From Ruminococcus flavefaciens (lineage in GTDB: Bacteria; Bacillota; Clostridia; Oscillospirales; Ruminococcaceae): DNA of 42,769 bases. Below the pieces are notes generated by a model. The model was given only the letters and a program-made list of their open reading frames with translations. It did not search any database and had not been told where the DNA came from. Shown one piece after another: positions 32,178 to 42,761 of this stretch. Positions within the stretch are counted from its first letter, which is position 1. Each line of letters starts with the position of its first letter. Location of the stretch: positions 1 through 42,769 of the forward strand of contig CACYSQ010000031.1 of NCBI GenBank assembly GCA_902777125.1, in the 5' to 3' direction. The translations under genes and the position numbers were made by a program.

Positions 32178-35100
32178 ATGAATAAGAAATTTGATTATAA
32201 AAATAAAATAGTTAAGAGACTTATCAGCTTTGCATTGGCATCTGTTTTCGTTTTCAATTCATTTCCAGTTACAATTAATAACGATAAAGCAGAAAAGTCT
32301 TCTATTGTGAGTGTTTTTAATGCTCATGCCGAAACTAATCCCGATGAGCTTGCTCGATTAGTGGCTATCTATGACTCCCAGCATAATCTGAGCTTTACTT
32401 CAGACGGAACTGAGCTTTCTGAATATTCTAAGTGTTTTGAAGATCCAACATTTGCAGCAGATCACGCAAATGATGTAATAACTCTTGCGCCAACAGGCGG
32501 TGCATTCAGATTTAATGAAGATTATAACCCCATTGGTTCAGAGAATAGTCCGTTTAGAGGCACTATAAAGTTTACAACAAACAATAACGAATTTAGCATT
32601 GAAAACTACAGGCCGATTTTTAATTATGTAAGCGATTCCGTTGGCTTGATGAGACTTTCTGATTCGGAAAATATCCCCATAAATATCAATCGTTTAGGAA
32701 GTACCTCCATCGGGCCTTCGCCTCTTTTTGCAAGACATGTGAAAGGGTCCGGTGCGAACGCTCTAAATAACTGGATGATTAGATTAAATGCCAACAATGC
32801 GACCAGCTATTCCGGAGTTATATATGAGATGTCTGACGGCGCAAAGATCAACCTTACATTTACGGATGACAGTACGCACACAGAGGTACTTGACCCCAAT
32901 GGCAATATTGTTGCTGGTTCAATTATAAACAGCGTCGAAAGCGGCACGAATTATGGAATCCTTTGCGGCAAAATATCTGGCAATAGTCAGCTTAAGGCGA
33001 CATATACAGTAACAGATACTGAAAAAGTCACATTTATCGGAACAAGCTCTGCTTACTGCGGTGGCTTTGTAGGTGAACTCAAAAGTTCAACTTTTGAGCT
33101 TGTTTCCGGCAGCAGCAATCTGAATGTTGATTTTAAAACCGCTAAGAATGATGTTGGCTTTATCTGCGGTCATGCGGAGAGCAGCACGATCACTCTGCCC
33201 ACTGGCTATTCTTTTCAGGGGACGATAGACGGAAACAATTGTGCAGGCGGTATTGCAGGATATTGCAAGAATACGGTTGTGAACTATGTATCCTCAACAG
33301 GCACAATTACACTTGATAGCTGCAATGTGAAAAACGGAACGAAAACAGGCGGCGTGTTTGGATACTATGAGTGTGACACATACGCAAATGATATTCTGCT
33401 TGACCGCACCTACAGCCTTACAAGCTGCACGATTACAGGTACAGGTTTGAGCGGCGGTATTGCCGGTGAGTATAAGCCTACATATGATCATGCTGTTACG
33501 ATTGATCTGAACAAATACACGCTCGGAAGTTCAATTCAGCTTAAAACCGGAACATATGCCGGAGGACTCTTCGGAAAGTATACAGCACCCGGCAATGTTA
33601 CAATCACAGACACTGATACAACAAACGCACATTTTGTACCTCCGTCAAGCTCGGTTGCTTATGGCGGCGTTATCGGAGAATATGTTAATTCCTCTTATAG
33701 CAAAACGCTTTCATTGAGCAATTTTACGGTTAATAATCTGAATTGCAGTTCATCAGACAATGTCGGCGGAATCATCAGACAGCTTACAAATTCAACTTAT
33801 GTCAATGTAAGCAGTGTATCGGTGACAAATGCAACTGCCAGCAGTACAACGTGCTTCGGCGGAATCATATCCACTCTTGACAGCAGCAATGCAGGCTCAT
33901 TTATTGATGTTACCGGCAATTTTACGCTTTCTCTTGATTCCGGAAAAACCTACAAGGGCGGAGCAATTGCAGGCAGCTTTAAAAAGGGCGTTGTTCGTCT
34001 TGCAGGTACGACCGATATCAGCGGTGCAAAGGCTGCTAACGGCTATGCACAGCTTGTCAATGTAAATGATGAGACCCTTGTTTATGCGAAGGGCAGTGGT
34101 TCTGATTCAAACTGGACACTGAAAAGAAATGCTGATACCACAGCATCTGATCTCGGTCAGTGGGGCGAGGTTGTCAGAATGTTTGATGTGAACGGAACAC
34201 CTAAAAATGCTGAGGAGGCTGGAATTGTATCAGTAGCCAATAATAAAGTTACAGTTGCTCAAGGTGTAACGAGCATTACTGACACCGTGAGCTTTGCAAA
34301 GTGCGCCCTGAATATGCAGCTTAATGACGGAAACGATCACGGCGCTTTATGCTTTACTGATAAAACGACCTATCCCAAGAGCGTTCTCCTCGGGGCTGAT
34401 CTTACTGTCAATGGTACGATCAATCTTTCCCATACTGGTCTACTGGGCTTTATGCGTGACGGAGGAAGTGATTTTTCTTCTACTGCTGAATGCTTCACAG
34501 GTTCGATCGCAAAGGCAGCCGGAGCTTCGACAGCAGAGATCAAGCTTGCCACCGGAGAATCATACGGAACTTATCCGGCGGGCAGCACCGGAACAGGCGG
34601 AAAAATATACCTTGCAAATACTAATGGACATAACGCACAGGGCTTGTTCGCATTTGCAAAGGATGCATCTGCTACAAATCTGACCGTCAGCGGCGATATC
34701 AAGGTGGAGAGAAAAGCAGGCGCAAATAATCTGTATGCAGGTGCGTTGTTCGGCGCAATGACAAACGGCGCAACTGTTTCAGGTGTAACGGTCACAACAA
34801 CTCTCGATGTTACAAAAGTTGATAATGCTTTCTTCTTCATCGGCGGAGTTGCAGGTGTGTTTGACGGAAGTGAATCCTCTAGCACTCCCTATGTTCTTTC
34901 TGTCACATCAAGCTGTTCGATCACTCCAACGATCAAACTTTATGGAGCCATCGGATGCACATCCTCAACTACCACCAATGTCGGCGGTATCCTTGGTTCT
35001 CTGAAAGGCGATACTGCAACAAAGTATGGCGTTTCTGTTGCCAATTCAGATATCTCACCGATAATTCAAATTGACAGTACCGTTGCAGATGTGGATAATT

Positions 35101-38100
35101 CCTATCTCGGCGGTATGATTGGGCGTGTGGTTGAAAACACCACCAACGAAAGAAAAATTGATATCGACACGGTAACAATGGCAAGTGCTTCTATTGATAC
35201 AAAAGCAAAATACCCCGGCGGACTGCTCGGCGCAATGTGGGACAGAACACTTGTTACGATAGACGGATTGACTATCACCGGCTCAACTGTGAATCATAAA
35301 TATTCTGCCAGCGGCAGCAAGCAGAGCGGCCTTGTATTCAGAGGTTCGGGCAAGTGGGATATCAATTCGCTCAGCATAGGTTCCACTACGTTTAATTCTG
35401 CAAATAATGCTCCGGCATCATTCGGCATGATTGTCAATGAAGCATACAGCGGCAGCGATGGACTGTACATCAATTTGAAAAACAGCGGCTATTCTCTTAC
35501 AAGTGTAGTTATAACAGTGATGGAAACACTGTCGAATCCTAATGATTGTTATGTTGATGAGATCGCCGCTGATACTCAAAACGATGAGAAGGCGGATATT
35601 CTTGTTGGCGGCGATGGTACAGGCATCATAAACATCAATATGAATTCCTCCGCAAGCGGTACACTCACAAAAATCGTGGATGAAGACACGCCTGCAAACG
35701 GTACTGGCACCTATCAGAACAGACTGTACGGACAGCTTGTTAATCTTGTTGCCAATCAGAACAGCAGGTATTATTATAATCTTGATGTGATGCTTGCAAA
35801 GGGAACAAAGGGCAGTACTGCACCGGGCGGCGAGAAATTCCTGCTTTGGTCTGTCACAAAGTATGCTGCAAAAAATATCAAAGGTTACTTCAAAGATAAT
35901 GATAATATGATAACTGAAACTGCCATTGATCTTTCAGGCTTATCATATTATCCTATCAGCGGCGGTGCTGTCACGTTACCGACAGGCGCAATTGTTACCT
36001 TTGGCTTCAATGCGGTCAATTCTCTGGAGAATGTTTCATCAACGCCCGATAACTGGAGCAGAAACCCCGATGATGCAGATGATCCCAATACTGTAAATGC
36101 ACGAAATCAGCACTATATGATGCAGACCGGATTGTTTACAACTGTATCATCCTTGTCTGCAACAAATCTTACACTGAAAGGCAGCTTCGGCTATATTGAT
36201 GGTGCAGCTTCCGGTGCGCTTATAAACGGTTCTACCTCCGGCAGCGTTTCTTTAACAAACTTAAAACTGGATCAGCTCGTGCCTTCCAATTCAAACTCCT
36301 ATTTGCTTATTAACTATATTGACGGTACAGGAACAGCTACACCGACACTTACTGTCAACAAGCTTCGTGCAGAAAATTATAACGCTGCAGGGGTAACTTT
36401 GCCTGTGGCTAAGTCACTGTTTGGCAAGGCGCAAGGTCAGAATATGACCATGACTTTCAGTGATATCAAGCTTGATGCAAGAGATGGGTCTACTCCCACT
36501 GACACCCATTGGAGCAATGCAGCCGCTTCCGATATGGATACAGCATATGGCACAAGCCGCTCTATTTTCAGCACTGCCATTTTCTTCACTGAATTGTTGG
36601 CTGCGAAGACCTGCAACATGGAGTACAACTATGCTGTAGAGGCTGACTGGGGTACCGGAAATCCAAGAAATGTCACTTACGGTAAGGAAGTAACTGATTC
36701 TCGGGAATATCCAAACGGTGAAAAGCGATACAATACCGTCGGCGATACTACCGGACATTTCACTAACCCCATAAGTGACAGCAATAACGAATTCGATTTT
36801 TCAAGCGGATTTCTCCCCTATGTTGCAAACTATACAGCAAAGGGTACCAACACAACATACCCGGTAGTTGAGATCAAGGTAAACTATAAGGTTTCTGGAC
36901 TTAGTGAAGGCTGCGGAACTTATAATGATCCGTATATCATTTCAACACCTGCACAGTTTGAATTGATCGCCAACGTTGTAAACGGTGAGGATTCTCCTGC
37001 TTCAATCAGACTTCCCAATGTGTATAATGCTGATCATGTTTCTGTTTCATGGCATGATTCAACCAACGGAGACGGGCTTTATAATCTAAGTGGAAATAAT
37101 TATAATAAAGATAGCAGCAATACAAATGGAATTAATAATAAGTGGACTAAAACTACACTCAGATATTACCTTGCGTCTGCTTATTATCTGATCAAACAGG
37201 ATATCGTTTTATCTGATAGCTTCAAAGGAATAGGCATACAAGGAAATGAAGTCAACGGTAATGTTGTTTTTCATGGTGTTATTATAGGAAAGAAGAGCGA
37301 TACTACTGCTCCTACGATAACTAATCCAACAGATAAACCGTTGATTTATATCAGCAACGGCTCTGTTGTTAAAAACATTGAAATCAATGTTACAGCAAAT
37401 ATTTCAAAATCGCAAAATGATGTAGGCGACAATGCTATATACGGTTATGGACGGAGATTAACAAATCCAACTCGCTACGAGAATGCAGTTTACTACGGTG
37501 GCGTTATCGGTGAGATAATGGGCGGCGACAATATTATTGATGATGTAACCGTTACCTACTCCGGCTCCACAACTCTCAGCGGAGTTGGCAACAATGATTA
37601 TAAACACCTGATAGCCGAGGGCGGAATGGTCGGTGCGGTTGTGAACGGTGCGCTCATTTTCAGAGGCTCAAACACTGTCAGCGGAAGAACTGTTTCAGGC
37701 GGCGGTATTTATTCCAATCAATTTGTCGGCAGAGTTATCAACGGTTATGCGGTCTATGAGTCGATCTCAGGCAGAACAGGCTCGGCTCCGGATAACTATA
37801 ATACGTATGTAGTTGACGAAGAAGATGAAACTAATGTAACCAAAACCTACACTTATCCTATTGACACAATTGACAGAAGCAACACAAATAAGCTTGATGT
37901 CAATTGGTCTGATTCTACAATAACCGTTCCCGATGCACAGTCTCTTTACATTCTGTCGCTGATCACACAGTCGATTGCAAGTACGGCGAATACTACTGGC
38001 GATGAGAATTATGATGCATATTCGCCTTCGTATGGATATAACAGTTATCTGACAGGTGTTGCAAGACTGGGCGATTACAGCGATGTAGGCTGTGGCGTTT

Positions 38101-41100
38101 CTGCTGAAAAGCCTACGGATTACAGCAGTTATGCTTACAGAGACAGCGTGAATAATTTTTACTCAGCATCATCAATAACGGATTTGCTGAATGCTCCTAT
38201 TCCGTATATTATTTACAGATATACGGAAGCACACGGAACAGAAACTATTGCATCTAAAAACTACCCTGCAAGAAAGATGACTTCGGATAATACCAAATTC
38301 TGGGATATTACGCTGTCTTCTAACGGTGATTTTTCAAGCTTTGACAGTTTTCAGGCTTTCAGGGGAATAGGTTCAGTTGGACTAAACTCCAGCTTTAAAC
38401 AATCAAATAATGGAGACGGAAATTATGGTGATTCAACTGTTAAAACTGCTTTTAAGGTGAGTACATTTAATGGCAATAACAATACCATTAACCTGCATAT
38501 ATGCCTGCCCCGTTATGAGAGAAACCAAGAAAACTATTATCACAAACAAAATATGTCATTTACACAGGTTTATTCAGGACAGCCATTAGATAATACTGTT
38601 TACGGTCACGATGGAAACCTTGAAAAAGTAATGGGGCTTGGTCTGTTTGATTGTGTACTGGTAAAAAATGTTTCTATTGACGAGTATCAATTCCAGAGTT
38701 TTACTTTACAGGGCACTATTGAGGATAAGGTATATGATACAAGTGGTTCTGTTATAACGGGTACAACTGATCAAACACAGCTTTTCTGTGTGGGCGGTGT
38801 TGTAGGAAAACGCGTATATGGAAATAATACTGATTTGTGCTTTGAAGATATTACGTTTGATGGTTTGAGTATTACTGGAGCATTCAGTTGCGGTGGTTTA
38901 ATAGGTATTGATGCAATTAAAAACGCAAAAAAATTGAGAATAACAGGATGTAATTCGACTGCAAACGGTATTAGTGTTACTGGTGGCTATTATGGTAAAG
39001 AGTCAGCTAAAATACGTCATGGAATAGGAAGCTTTGTGGGAATGACATTTTGGTGCAGACCATATATAGATGGCAAGACAGCTACTTTGGATACTTCTGA
39101 TATCTCTGTTTTAAATGTTTCTTCTTTCTATACAGGCGATTATATGAGTAGTGTTGGAGGATTAATAGGTTATTCAGGTTCAGGTGCTGAAATCAAAAAT
39201 ATTAATCTGGTTGCGGCAAACTCAAATGCAGTTATAGGCGGAGAAAAAGCATCAAATGCTGCGGGCTTTATTGGCTTTACACAAGCAATGACTTCAAGTG
39301 CAAGCGCTGCAAACAAAGCCGAACCAGAGGAGGCTGACTTAAATGATTGCGTATATATAGAAAACTGTACGATACAGAATTTGTCAATCAAGGCTAAAAA
39401 TGGTGCTGCTGGATTTGTTGCAAAAAACGGAAACGATGACGTATGGCATACAAAGTATATTTATATTTCCGATTGTGCAGCTATAGGTGATGCAAATAAC
39501 AAACCTGAAATAAAAGCATACGGAACAGGAACAACAACGAAAACCAACTTTGTTGGAGGTTTTGTCGGTGACCTTAGATCTTCTGCTGTAACCTGTTTGA
39601 TACAGAACAGCTATATTGAAAACTACAAAATTGAGGGTTGGCATGTTGGCGGTATCATCGGAGAAACAACATACAGGTCTGCGAATTTAAGAAATCTATA
39701 TGTCAAGAATTGTGAGGTGATTAGGAATAACAAGGGTAGCGGCGCAATAGGCGGTATTGTCGGTTATTCAGATCAAAACCTCAACGGCTATAATCTGAAA
39801 ATTGACGGTGTTGTTTTTAAGAAAAAAACTAGTTCTGGTTATACCGAATCTCCTTCTGATGCAGGTATTATTCTTGGTGAGAGTAATGGTACAAAACAGA
39901 ATAGATTCATCGGCATCGGCGCATACAACTCAGATGCTTCAAAAGTTCCTACAGCTGTTGTTAAAACAAATGGAACAAACAACGGCAACTTCTTCGTCTT
40001 CGCCGATTATCTGAATGCTTCTGCATCCGACACAGCATCAACCTCTCACGCTTCCACCTTCAATATTCTGGCAACTGCAACTGAAGATCAGCTTGTCACC
40101 GTTGACCAGCCTGTAGCACCGTTCCTCACCGTGAACCCTCGCATGACTATGGGCACGGGTGAATACTTGACAGGTGACGGTGCAAGCAATGGCAAGGCAG
40201 GAGAGATCTACAAGGATGCCAAGGCAGGAACTTCTAACCGTAAATACACTATTGGCAGTACAACTGATCCTTCGTTTAGTTCAACCGATCAAACAATATT
40301 GGCGAAATACATCAATGACAACGGCACATACAAGGATGGCGTATTTAAGATTTCGACGGCAGCTGCTGAATTTGGCCAATTGCCTTCCGGTGTACAGGAT
40401 TTTACCATGCTTGTCATCAATGACGATTCAGCAAAGGCAAATGATATCACACCGTTCATCAAGTCCTATATCCGTCTGGTGACGAATGCGGCTGCAGGCA
40501 CACCAAATCAGTATACATACAACCAGTATGCATACAGCTGTGGTAATAATGTTATTGACGCTTTGTACAAAGTCGTAATAAGCCCATGCTACTATAATGA
40601 GAGCACAGGAAAATTCGTTCTCGGAACAGCAGGTGCTCAGGGACTCCAGCTTGACGGCAGCACGGGAAAATACAAGATCGTTTCTAATAATGCTGATTCA
40701 GCATCAGAAAACAAGTATCAGTTCTCGCTCATTGATGTGCAGTTCAAAGATCCGACAGATGAAAGTAAAATTGCATATCATCTTTATGTACCTGTTTACA
40801 CAAAGAAGATACTCAGCGCTGATTTTTATGCAGTGTCCATGAACGCAACACCATACTACCGCAGTGTCTATGCAACTAAAATCGCATCAGAGATCGCAGC
40901 AGGAAAAAATGCAACTAAACGTTCAATTCTGGTCGATAGTACAAATGAATGGACAACAACATTTATCAGATATACTTATCCCCAAAACCAGATATCATCT
41001 TCTTATAATTGGAATTTTGCTAAAAGTATAAGTATTACATTGGAGGAAGCTTTTGACGCCCTTCCAAGTGGAACAAAACTAATACTTCTTGATCCAAACG

Positions 41101-42584
41101 CAAATGTGGATAAATTCTATACTATGACACTTGACGGAACTTGGCAAACTGGTGAAAACAACATGATAACATTAAATCTTTCAGATTTTATTGTTGACGG
41201 TAGTGACGCCGGTGGTGCTGAACCAACGCACTTTGCTCCTCAGAATTTGTCTGATATACTGGCAGACACATCTGCATCAAATGCAAGCGGAACAGAACTA
41301 TATGAGGATTACTATATTAGTTTGTATGTTCCTAAACAGGAGGGAAAAACACACGCTGTACTATTTAGTAGTGGTTCGGAGATGACACATTCAGGTGGTG
41401 AAGAAAAAGCAAATATCGAATCCAAGCTGTGGTCATATGTATTTTTAGGTGATCTTTTTGAGCATGAAATTACAAGCTTTACTCTGGACTCGATCCCAAG
41501 AGAAATAACAGCGGAGAACAACAAGCTGACAACGCGAGTTACCGCAACTGTAAAGTTGAAAGACCCCAATGCAGGTCCTTATCTTAATAATTCTGATATC
41601 ATGCAGGCATTCTATATTTCGCTTACATCACATGATGCCGAGCAGAAGGTTTCAGATTCGATCTACGGTATTAATCAAAGCTATATTTCAAATGAGATCA
41701 CTATAACCTATAACGATGGCACAGATCATTCAAGCACCGTTACTTCTTCTTATCTTGGACCAAACTATGTTGAATTGAAAACCGGAAGCATAAAGGATGC
41801 ACTATTATCTGATGGACAGCCTGTCGTGACAATATCAGCAGTGACAGAAATGACCTTTGTGGATATTAACGCTTTCCCCTATAATCCAGAGGAAAAAGTA
41901 GATATCGGTACGCAGGTATCAATCAAATCCAACATTGCATACAGAGAAGCTGATTTGAGATACAGTACAATGAAGAAGGTTGAAGAAGACCCTGCTGGAA
42001 CATTCTACTATGTTACAACGCAAAACCATGCTAACCTGAGTTTCAGTGCAGTTCCTTCTGATGATTCCGCAGACGAAATAGGTCTTAAAACTAACAACAG
42101 AAGCTTGCTTGGTATCAACGGTAAGTACAGTAAACTTCCCCCGATTATAGGAAAGTCGATCTATGACGCAAATGATATTGTTAATTATGAGAGTTCAACT
42201 GCCATTACGTACAAAATCTCTCTGTATAAGAAAGTCACTGATAATAATGGTACGAGATATCAACAAGTTAATGATATCAGCGATTACCTCGAGAACGTTT
42301 CACTGACTGATTCTGAGGTTACGCTTACAGCAGATACGACTGATCCAAAAGAGTATGTATTCACAGGACCGATCATTCATGAAGATTCTAAAGATCAGGA
42401 CAAAATGTTTGAGGCGAACTTCAGCTGTAATGTAATCACAGGTGATACCGGAAATAGAGAGTATGCAAACTACAAGATCTACATGACAGCAGAATTGACT
42501 GGTTCTACGAACACATGGAAAGATTCCTATATCATTTATACTAACGCAAAGTTTGATCCTTCGGTTATTGATATAGCAAGCTAA
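32178..42584 (+). CDS. Giant secreted protein (3468 aa) with GGxxG (GLUG-like) repeats
   Basis: The start is ATG 32178 behind AAGGTG. The N-terminus is basic with a hydrophobic stretch and a likely cut after NAHA (about 50). About 24 GGxxG turns occur in two blocks (about 290-1020 and 1770-2530), mostly 30-60 residues apart, such as GGFVGEL, GGIAGYC, GGVFGYY, GGLFGKY, GGVIGEI and GGIIGET. They are read as GLUG-type beta-solenoid rungs. An entry motif, GCGTYNDPYIIST (about 1577), opens the second half. The last 700 residues are beta-sandwich-like without GGxxG. There is no LPXTG, dockerin, or C-terminal helix, so attachment must be non-covalent or through the TasA-like proteins. It is probably an adhesin or fibre tip. 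The operon ends after this gene. Confidence 0.85.
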   Translation: MNKKFDYKNKIVKRLISFALASVFVFNSFPVTINNDKAEKSSIVSVFNAHAETNPDELARLVAIYDSQHNLSFTSDGTELSEYSKCFEDPTFAADHANDVITLAPTGGAFRFNEDYNPIGSENSPFRGTIKFTTNNNEFSIENYRPIFNYVSDSVGLMRLSDSENIPININRLGSTSIGPSPLFARHVKGSGANALNNWMIRLNANNATSYSGVIYEMSDGAKINLTFTDDSTHTEVLDPNGNIVAGSIINSVESGTNYGILCGKISGNSQLKATYTVTDTEKVTFIGTSSAYCGGFVGELKSSTFELVSGSSNLNVDFKTAKNDVGFICGHAESSTITLPTGYSFQGTIDGNNCAGGIAGYCKNTVVNYVSSTGTITLDSCNVKNGTKTGGVFGYYECDTYANDILLDRTYSLTSCTITGTGLSGGIAGEYKPTYDHAVTIDLNKYTLGSSIQLKTGTYAGGLFGKYTAPGNVTITDTDTTNAHFVPPSSSVAYGGVIGEYVNSSYSKTLSLSNFTVNNLNCSSSDNVGGIIRQLTNSTYVNVSSVSVTNATASSTTCFGGIISTLDSSNAGSFIDVTGNFTLSLDSGKTYKGGAIAGSFKKGVVRLAGTTDISGAKAANGYAQLVNVNDETLVYAKGSGSDSNWTLKRNADTTASDLGQWGEVVRMFDVNGTPKNAEEAGIVSVANNKVTVAQGVTSITDTVSFAKCALNMQLNDGNDHGALCFTDKTTYPKSVLLGADLTVNGTINLSHTGLLGFMRDGGSDFSSTAECFTGSIAKAAGASTAEIKLATGESYGTYPAGSTGTGGKIYLANTNGHNAQGLFAFAKDASATNLTVSGDIKVERKAGANNLYAGALFGAMTNGATVSGVTVTTTLDVTKVDNAFFFIGGVAGVFDGSESSSTPYVLSVTSSCSITPTIKLYGAIGCTSSTTTNVGGILGSLKGDTATKYGVSVANSDISPIIQIDSTVADVDNSYLGGMIGRVVENTTNERKIDIDTVTMASASIDTKAKYPGGLLGAMWDRTLVTIDGLTITGSTVNHKYSASGSKQSGLVFRGSGKWDINSLSIGSTTFNSANNAPASFGMIVNEAYSGSDGLYINLKNSGYSLTSVVITVMETLSNPNDCYVDEIAADTQNDEKADILVGGDGTGIININMNSSASGTLTKIVDEDTPANGTGTYQNRLYGQLVNLVANQNSRYYYNLDVMLAKGTKGSTAPGGEKFLLWSVTKYAAKNIKGYFKDNDNMITETAIDLSGLSYYPISGGAVTLPTGAIVTFGFNAVNSLENVSSTPDNWSRNPDDADDPNTVNARNQHYMMQTGLFTTVSSLSATNLTLKGSFGYIDGAASGALINGSTSGSVSLTNLKLDQLVPSNSNSYLLINYIDGTGTATPTLTVNKLRAENYNAAGVTLPVAKSLFGKAQGQNMTMTFSDIKLDARDGSTPTDTHWSNAAASDMDTAYGTSRSIFSTAIFFTELLAAKTCNMEYNYAVEADWGTGNPRNVTYGKEVTDSREYPNGEKRYNTVGDTTGHFTNPISDSNNEFDFSSGFLPYVANYTAKGTNTTYPVVEIKVNYKVSGLSEGCGTYNDPYIISTPAQFELIANVVNGEDSPASIRLPNVYNADHVSVSWHDSTNGDGLYNLSGNNYNKDSSNTNGINNKWTKTTLRYYLASAYYLIKQDIVLSDSFKGIGIQGNEVNGNVVFHGVIIGKKSDTTAPTITNPTDKPLIYISNGSVVKNIEINVTANISKSQNDVGDNAIYGYGRRLTNPTRYENAVYYGGVIGEIMGGDNIIDDVTVTYSGSTTLSGVGNNDYKHLIAEGGMVGAVVNGALIFRGSNTVSGRTVSGGGIYSNQFVGRVINGYAVYESISGRTGSAPDNYNTYVVDEEDETNVTKTYTYPIDTIDRSNTNKLDVNWSDSTITVPDAQSLYILSLITQSIASTANTTGDENYDAYSPSYGYNSYLTGVARLGDYSDVGCGVSAEKPTDYSSYAYRDSVNNFYSASSITDLLNAPIPYIIYRYTEAHGTETIASKNYPARKMTSDNTKFWDITLSSNGDFSSFDSFQAFRGIGSVGLNSSFKQSNNGDGNYGDSTVKTAFKVSTFNGNNNTINLHICLPRYERNQENYYHKQNMSFTQVYSGQPLDNTVYGHDGNLEKVMGLGLFDCVLVKNVSIDEYQFQSFTLQGTIEDKVYDTSGSVITGTTDQTQLFCVGGVVGKRVYGNNTDLCFEDITFDGLSITGAFSCGGLIGIDAIKNAKKLRITGCNSTANGISVTGGYYGKESAKIRHGIGSFVGMTFWCRPYIDGKTATLDTSDISVLNVSSFYTGDYMSSVGGLIGYSGSGAEIKNINLVAANSNAVIGGEKASNAAGFIGFTQAMTSSASAANKAEPEEADLNDCVYIENCTIQNLSIKAKNGAAGFVAKNGNDDVWHTKYIYISDCAAIGDANNKPEIKAYGTGTTTKTNFVGGFVGDLRSSAVTCLIQNSYIENYKIEGWHVGGIIGETTYRSANLRNLYVKNCEVIRNNKGSGAIGGIVGYSDQNLNGYNLKIDGVVFKKKTSSGYTESPSDAGIILGESNGTKQNRFIGIGAYNSDASKVPTAVVKTNGTNNGNFFVFADYLNASASDTASTSHASTFNILATATEDQLVTVDQPVAPFLTVNPRMTMGTGEYLTGDGASNGKAGEIYKDAKAGTSNRKYTIGSTTDPSFSSTDQTILAKYINDNGTYKDGVFKISTAAAEFGQLPSGVQDFTMLVINDDSAKANDITPFIKSYIRLVTNAAAGTPNQYTYNQYAYSCGNNVIDALYKVVISPCYYNESTGKFVLGTAGAQGLQLDGSTGKYKIVSNNADSASENKYQFSLIDVQFKDPTDESKIAYHLYVPVYTKKILSADFYAVSMNATPYYRSVYATKIASEIAAGKNATKRSILVDSTNEWTTTFIRYTYPQNQISSSYNWNFAKSISITLEEAFDALPSGTKLILLDPNANVDKFYTMTLDGTWQTGENNMITLNLSDFIVDGSDAGGAEPTHFAPQNLSDILADTSASNASGTELYEDYYISLYVPKQEGKTHAVLFSSGSEMTHSGGEEKANIESKLWSYVFLGDLFEHEITSFTLDSIPREITAENNKLTTRVTATVKLKDPNAGPYLNNSDIMQAFYISLTSHDAEQKVSDSIYGINQSYISNEITITYNDGTDHSSTVTSSYLGPNYVELKTGSIKDALLSDGQPVVTISAVTEMTFVDINAFPYNPEEKVDIGTQVSIKSNIAYREADLRYSTMKKVEEDPAGTFYYVTTQNHANLSFSAVPSDDSADEIGLKTNNRSLLGINGKYSKLPPIIGKSIYDANDIVNYESSTAITYKISLYKKVTDNNGTRYQQVNDISDYLENVSLTDSEVTLTADTTDPKEYVFTGPIIHEDSKDQDKMFEANFSCNVITGDTGNREYANYKIYMTAELTGSTNTWKDSYIIYTNAKFDPSVIDIAS

Positions 42585-42595
42585 AATCTCAAAAA

Positions 42596-42642
42596 AGCGG
42601 CTCTAGGAAGCTAAAAAGCCTCCGTGGAGCCGCTGCTTTTTT
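42596..42642 (+). terminator. Terminator of the structural operon
   Basis: AGCGGCTC (42596-42603) and GAGCCGCT (42627-42634) with an A-run before and GCTTTTTT after, 11 bases beyond the stop. An inner pairing of AGGAAGC and GCCTCC extends it. Confidence 0.85.
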
Positions 42643-42695
42643 CGCTTTCCGGAGGTAAGCGTAAAATAAAGGTAAGCGCCAACCACCCTCAGCCC

Positions 42696-42724
42696 TTTAC
42701 AGCATAATGAAAAAGCAGTAAAAT
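42696..42724 (+). promoter_or_regulatory. Promoter of the gene entering at the window end
   Basis: TTTACA (42696-42701) and TAAAAT (42719-42724) with a 17-bp spacer, 37 bases before the ATG at 42762. Confidence 0.55.
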
Positions 42725-42761
42725 AGTTCCGAAGCGGAAAACGCTGAAAGGAGCTGAGCAC

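Noticed and set aside
32178-42584. Sortase or cellulosome attachment of the giant protein
   Set aside because: No LPXTG-like signal, C-terminal helix with a basic tail, or dockerin calcium loops were seen near its end.
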